Shown: positions 41,791 through 42,082 of the stretch, piece by piece
Position numbering within the stretch: position 1 is the first letter of the stretch
Layout of the letters: each line of letters starts with the position of its first letter
Origin: Winogradskyella sp.
GTDB lineage: Bacteria; Bacteroidota; Bacteroidia; Flavobacteriales; Flavobacteriaceae
DNA length: 42,082 bases
Direction of reading: 5' to 3'
Assembly (NCBI RefSeq): GCF_028289625.1
Contig: NZ_JANQOM010000044.1
Span: 1 to 42,082 of the forward strand
Translations under genes and position numbers: made by a program
The notes under the pieces: generated by a model
Database searches by the model: none
The model's input: only the letters and a program-made list of their open reading frames with translations
Told to the model about the DNA's origin: nothing

Positions 41791-42082
41791 AGACTGTAGC
41801 CATCATACCAGCACGAGGAGGTTCCAAGCGTATACCAAATAAAAATATTATAGATTTAAATGGTAAGCCGCTTATTGCCTATTCGATAGAATATGCCTTA
41901 TCGCACAAAGCGATTATCGATGATGTTTATGTTTCCACAGATAGTGCCGCCATAAAGAAAGTAGCCTTAAAATTTGGGGCAAAAATTATTAACAGACCCC
42001 AAGCCATAAGTGGAGATTATGAACCTTCAATTACTGTACTGCAGCACGCACTAACAGTTATGGAAGGGCCTATTGAATCTGT
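41787..42082 (+). CDS. CMP-sugar (acylneuraminate-type) cytidylyltransferase, 3' truncated
   Basis: The open frame runs from a TTG at 41787 (TTGA overlap with the previous stop) past the end of the window. The first 98 codons give KTVAIIPARGGSKRIPNKNI, GKPLIAYSIEYAL and VYVSTDSAAIKKVALKFGAK. These are the nucleotide-binding motifs of CMP-NeuAc, CMP-pseudaminate, CMP-legionaminate or CMP-Kdo synthetases. It should activate a nonulosonic acid with CTP. The subtype cannot be told from this part. It implies that nonulosonate-biosynthesis genes may follow just beyond the window. Confidence 0.85.
   Translation, partial: MKTVAIIPARGGSKRIPNKNIIDLNGKPLIAYSIEYALSHKAIIDDVYVSTDSAAIKKVALKFGAKIINRPQAISGDYEPSITVLQHALTVMEGPIES

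Overview
The window looks like chromosomal DNA of a marine-type Flavobacteriaceae bacterium (Bacteroidota). The evidence is low GC, a secreted protein with a type IX secretion (T9SS) C-terminal sorting domain, a SecA with the Bacteroidota-type tail, a DUF2795 gene beside secA, promoters of the TTG-N(17-23)-TAnnTTTG kind, few Shine-Dalgarno sites, and dispersed GTCATTTCGAG...TCGAGAAATC repeats. The genus cannot be fixed by reading alone. I saw no tRNA, rRNA, insertion sequence, CRISPR array or phage gene.

Region 1 (1-4.8 kb): the 3' end of a DUF4097-like beta-strand-repeat protein, two hairpins, a peroxiredoxin-like gene and a cytosolic-looking M23 peptidase. These are followed by a decayed NTF2-like/SnoaL gene (start codon lost, one nonsense codon, one frameshift), an outer-membrane beta-barrel gene whose start codon abuts a hairpin, a small lipoprotein and a DoxX-type membrane protein.

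Region 2 (4.8-10.3 kb, minus strand): a 914-residue T9SS cargo protein and four small envelope or secreted proteins of unknown function. A 50-bp relic of the 3' end of one of them lies 1.3 kb away from its parent, which points to past tandem duplication.

Region 3 (10.3-18.6 kb, minus strand): housekeeping genes. In transcription order they are ABC-F (Uup-like), a methyltransferase, a LolD/MacB-type ABC ATPase, an ATP:cob(I)alamin adenosyltransferase, a DUF2795 protein and secA. Dispersed repeats flank secA on both sides.

Region 4 (18.6-42 kb, plus strand): a large surface-polysaccharide locus that runs off the window. A good flavobacterial promoter precedes wza-wzc, a small PglC-type initiating phosphoglycosyl transferase, and a TviB/TviC-like pair expected to supply a UDP-HexNAc uronate. 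After a terminator-like hairpin and a second promoter comes a tightly packed run of 18 genes. It holds a Wzm/Wzt ABC exporter whose Wzt has a C-terminal extension, two sulfotransferases, a cupin/DegT aminotransferase/methyltransferase cassette, eight glycosyltransferases, a second SDR epimerase/dehydratase, a second methyltransferase-like protein, a PIG-L deacetylase and the start of a CMP-nonulosonate (or CMP-Kdo type) synthetase.

Read together, region 4 should make a strongly anionic, sulfated and possibly N-methylated glycan. The glycan would be built in the cytoplasm and exported by an ABC transporter, with Wza/Wzc-type envelope parts encoded in the same locus. No Wzx flippase or Wzy polymerase is visible. 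The pairing of Wzm/Wzt with Wza/BY-kinase is the most interesting system-level feature. Apart from the pseudogene stretch (2342-2935), no gene-free stretch exceeds 300 bases; the longest is 14211-14463, which holds the DUF2795 promoter.
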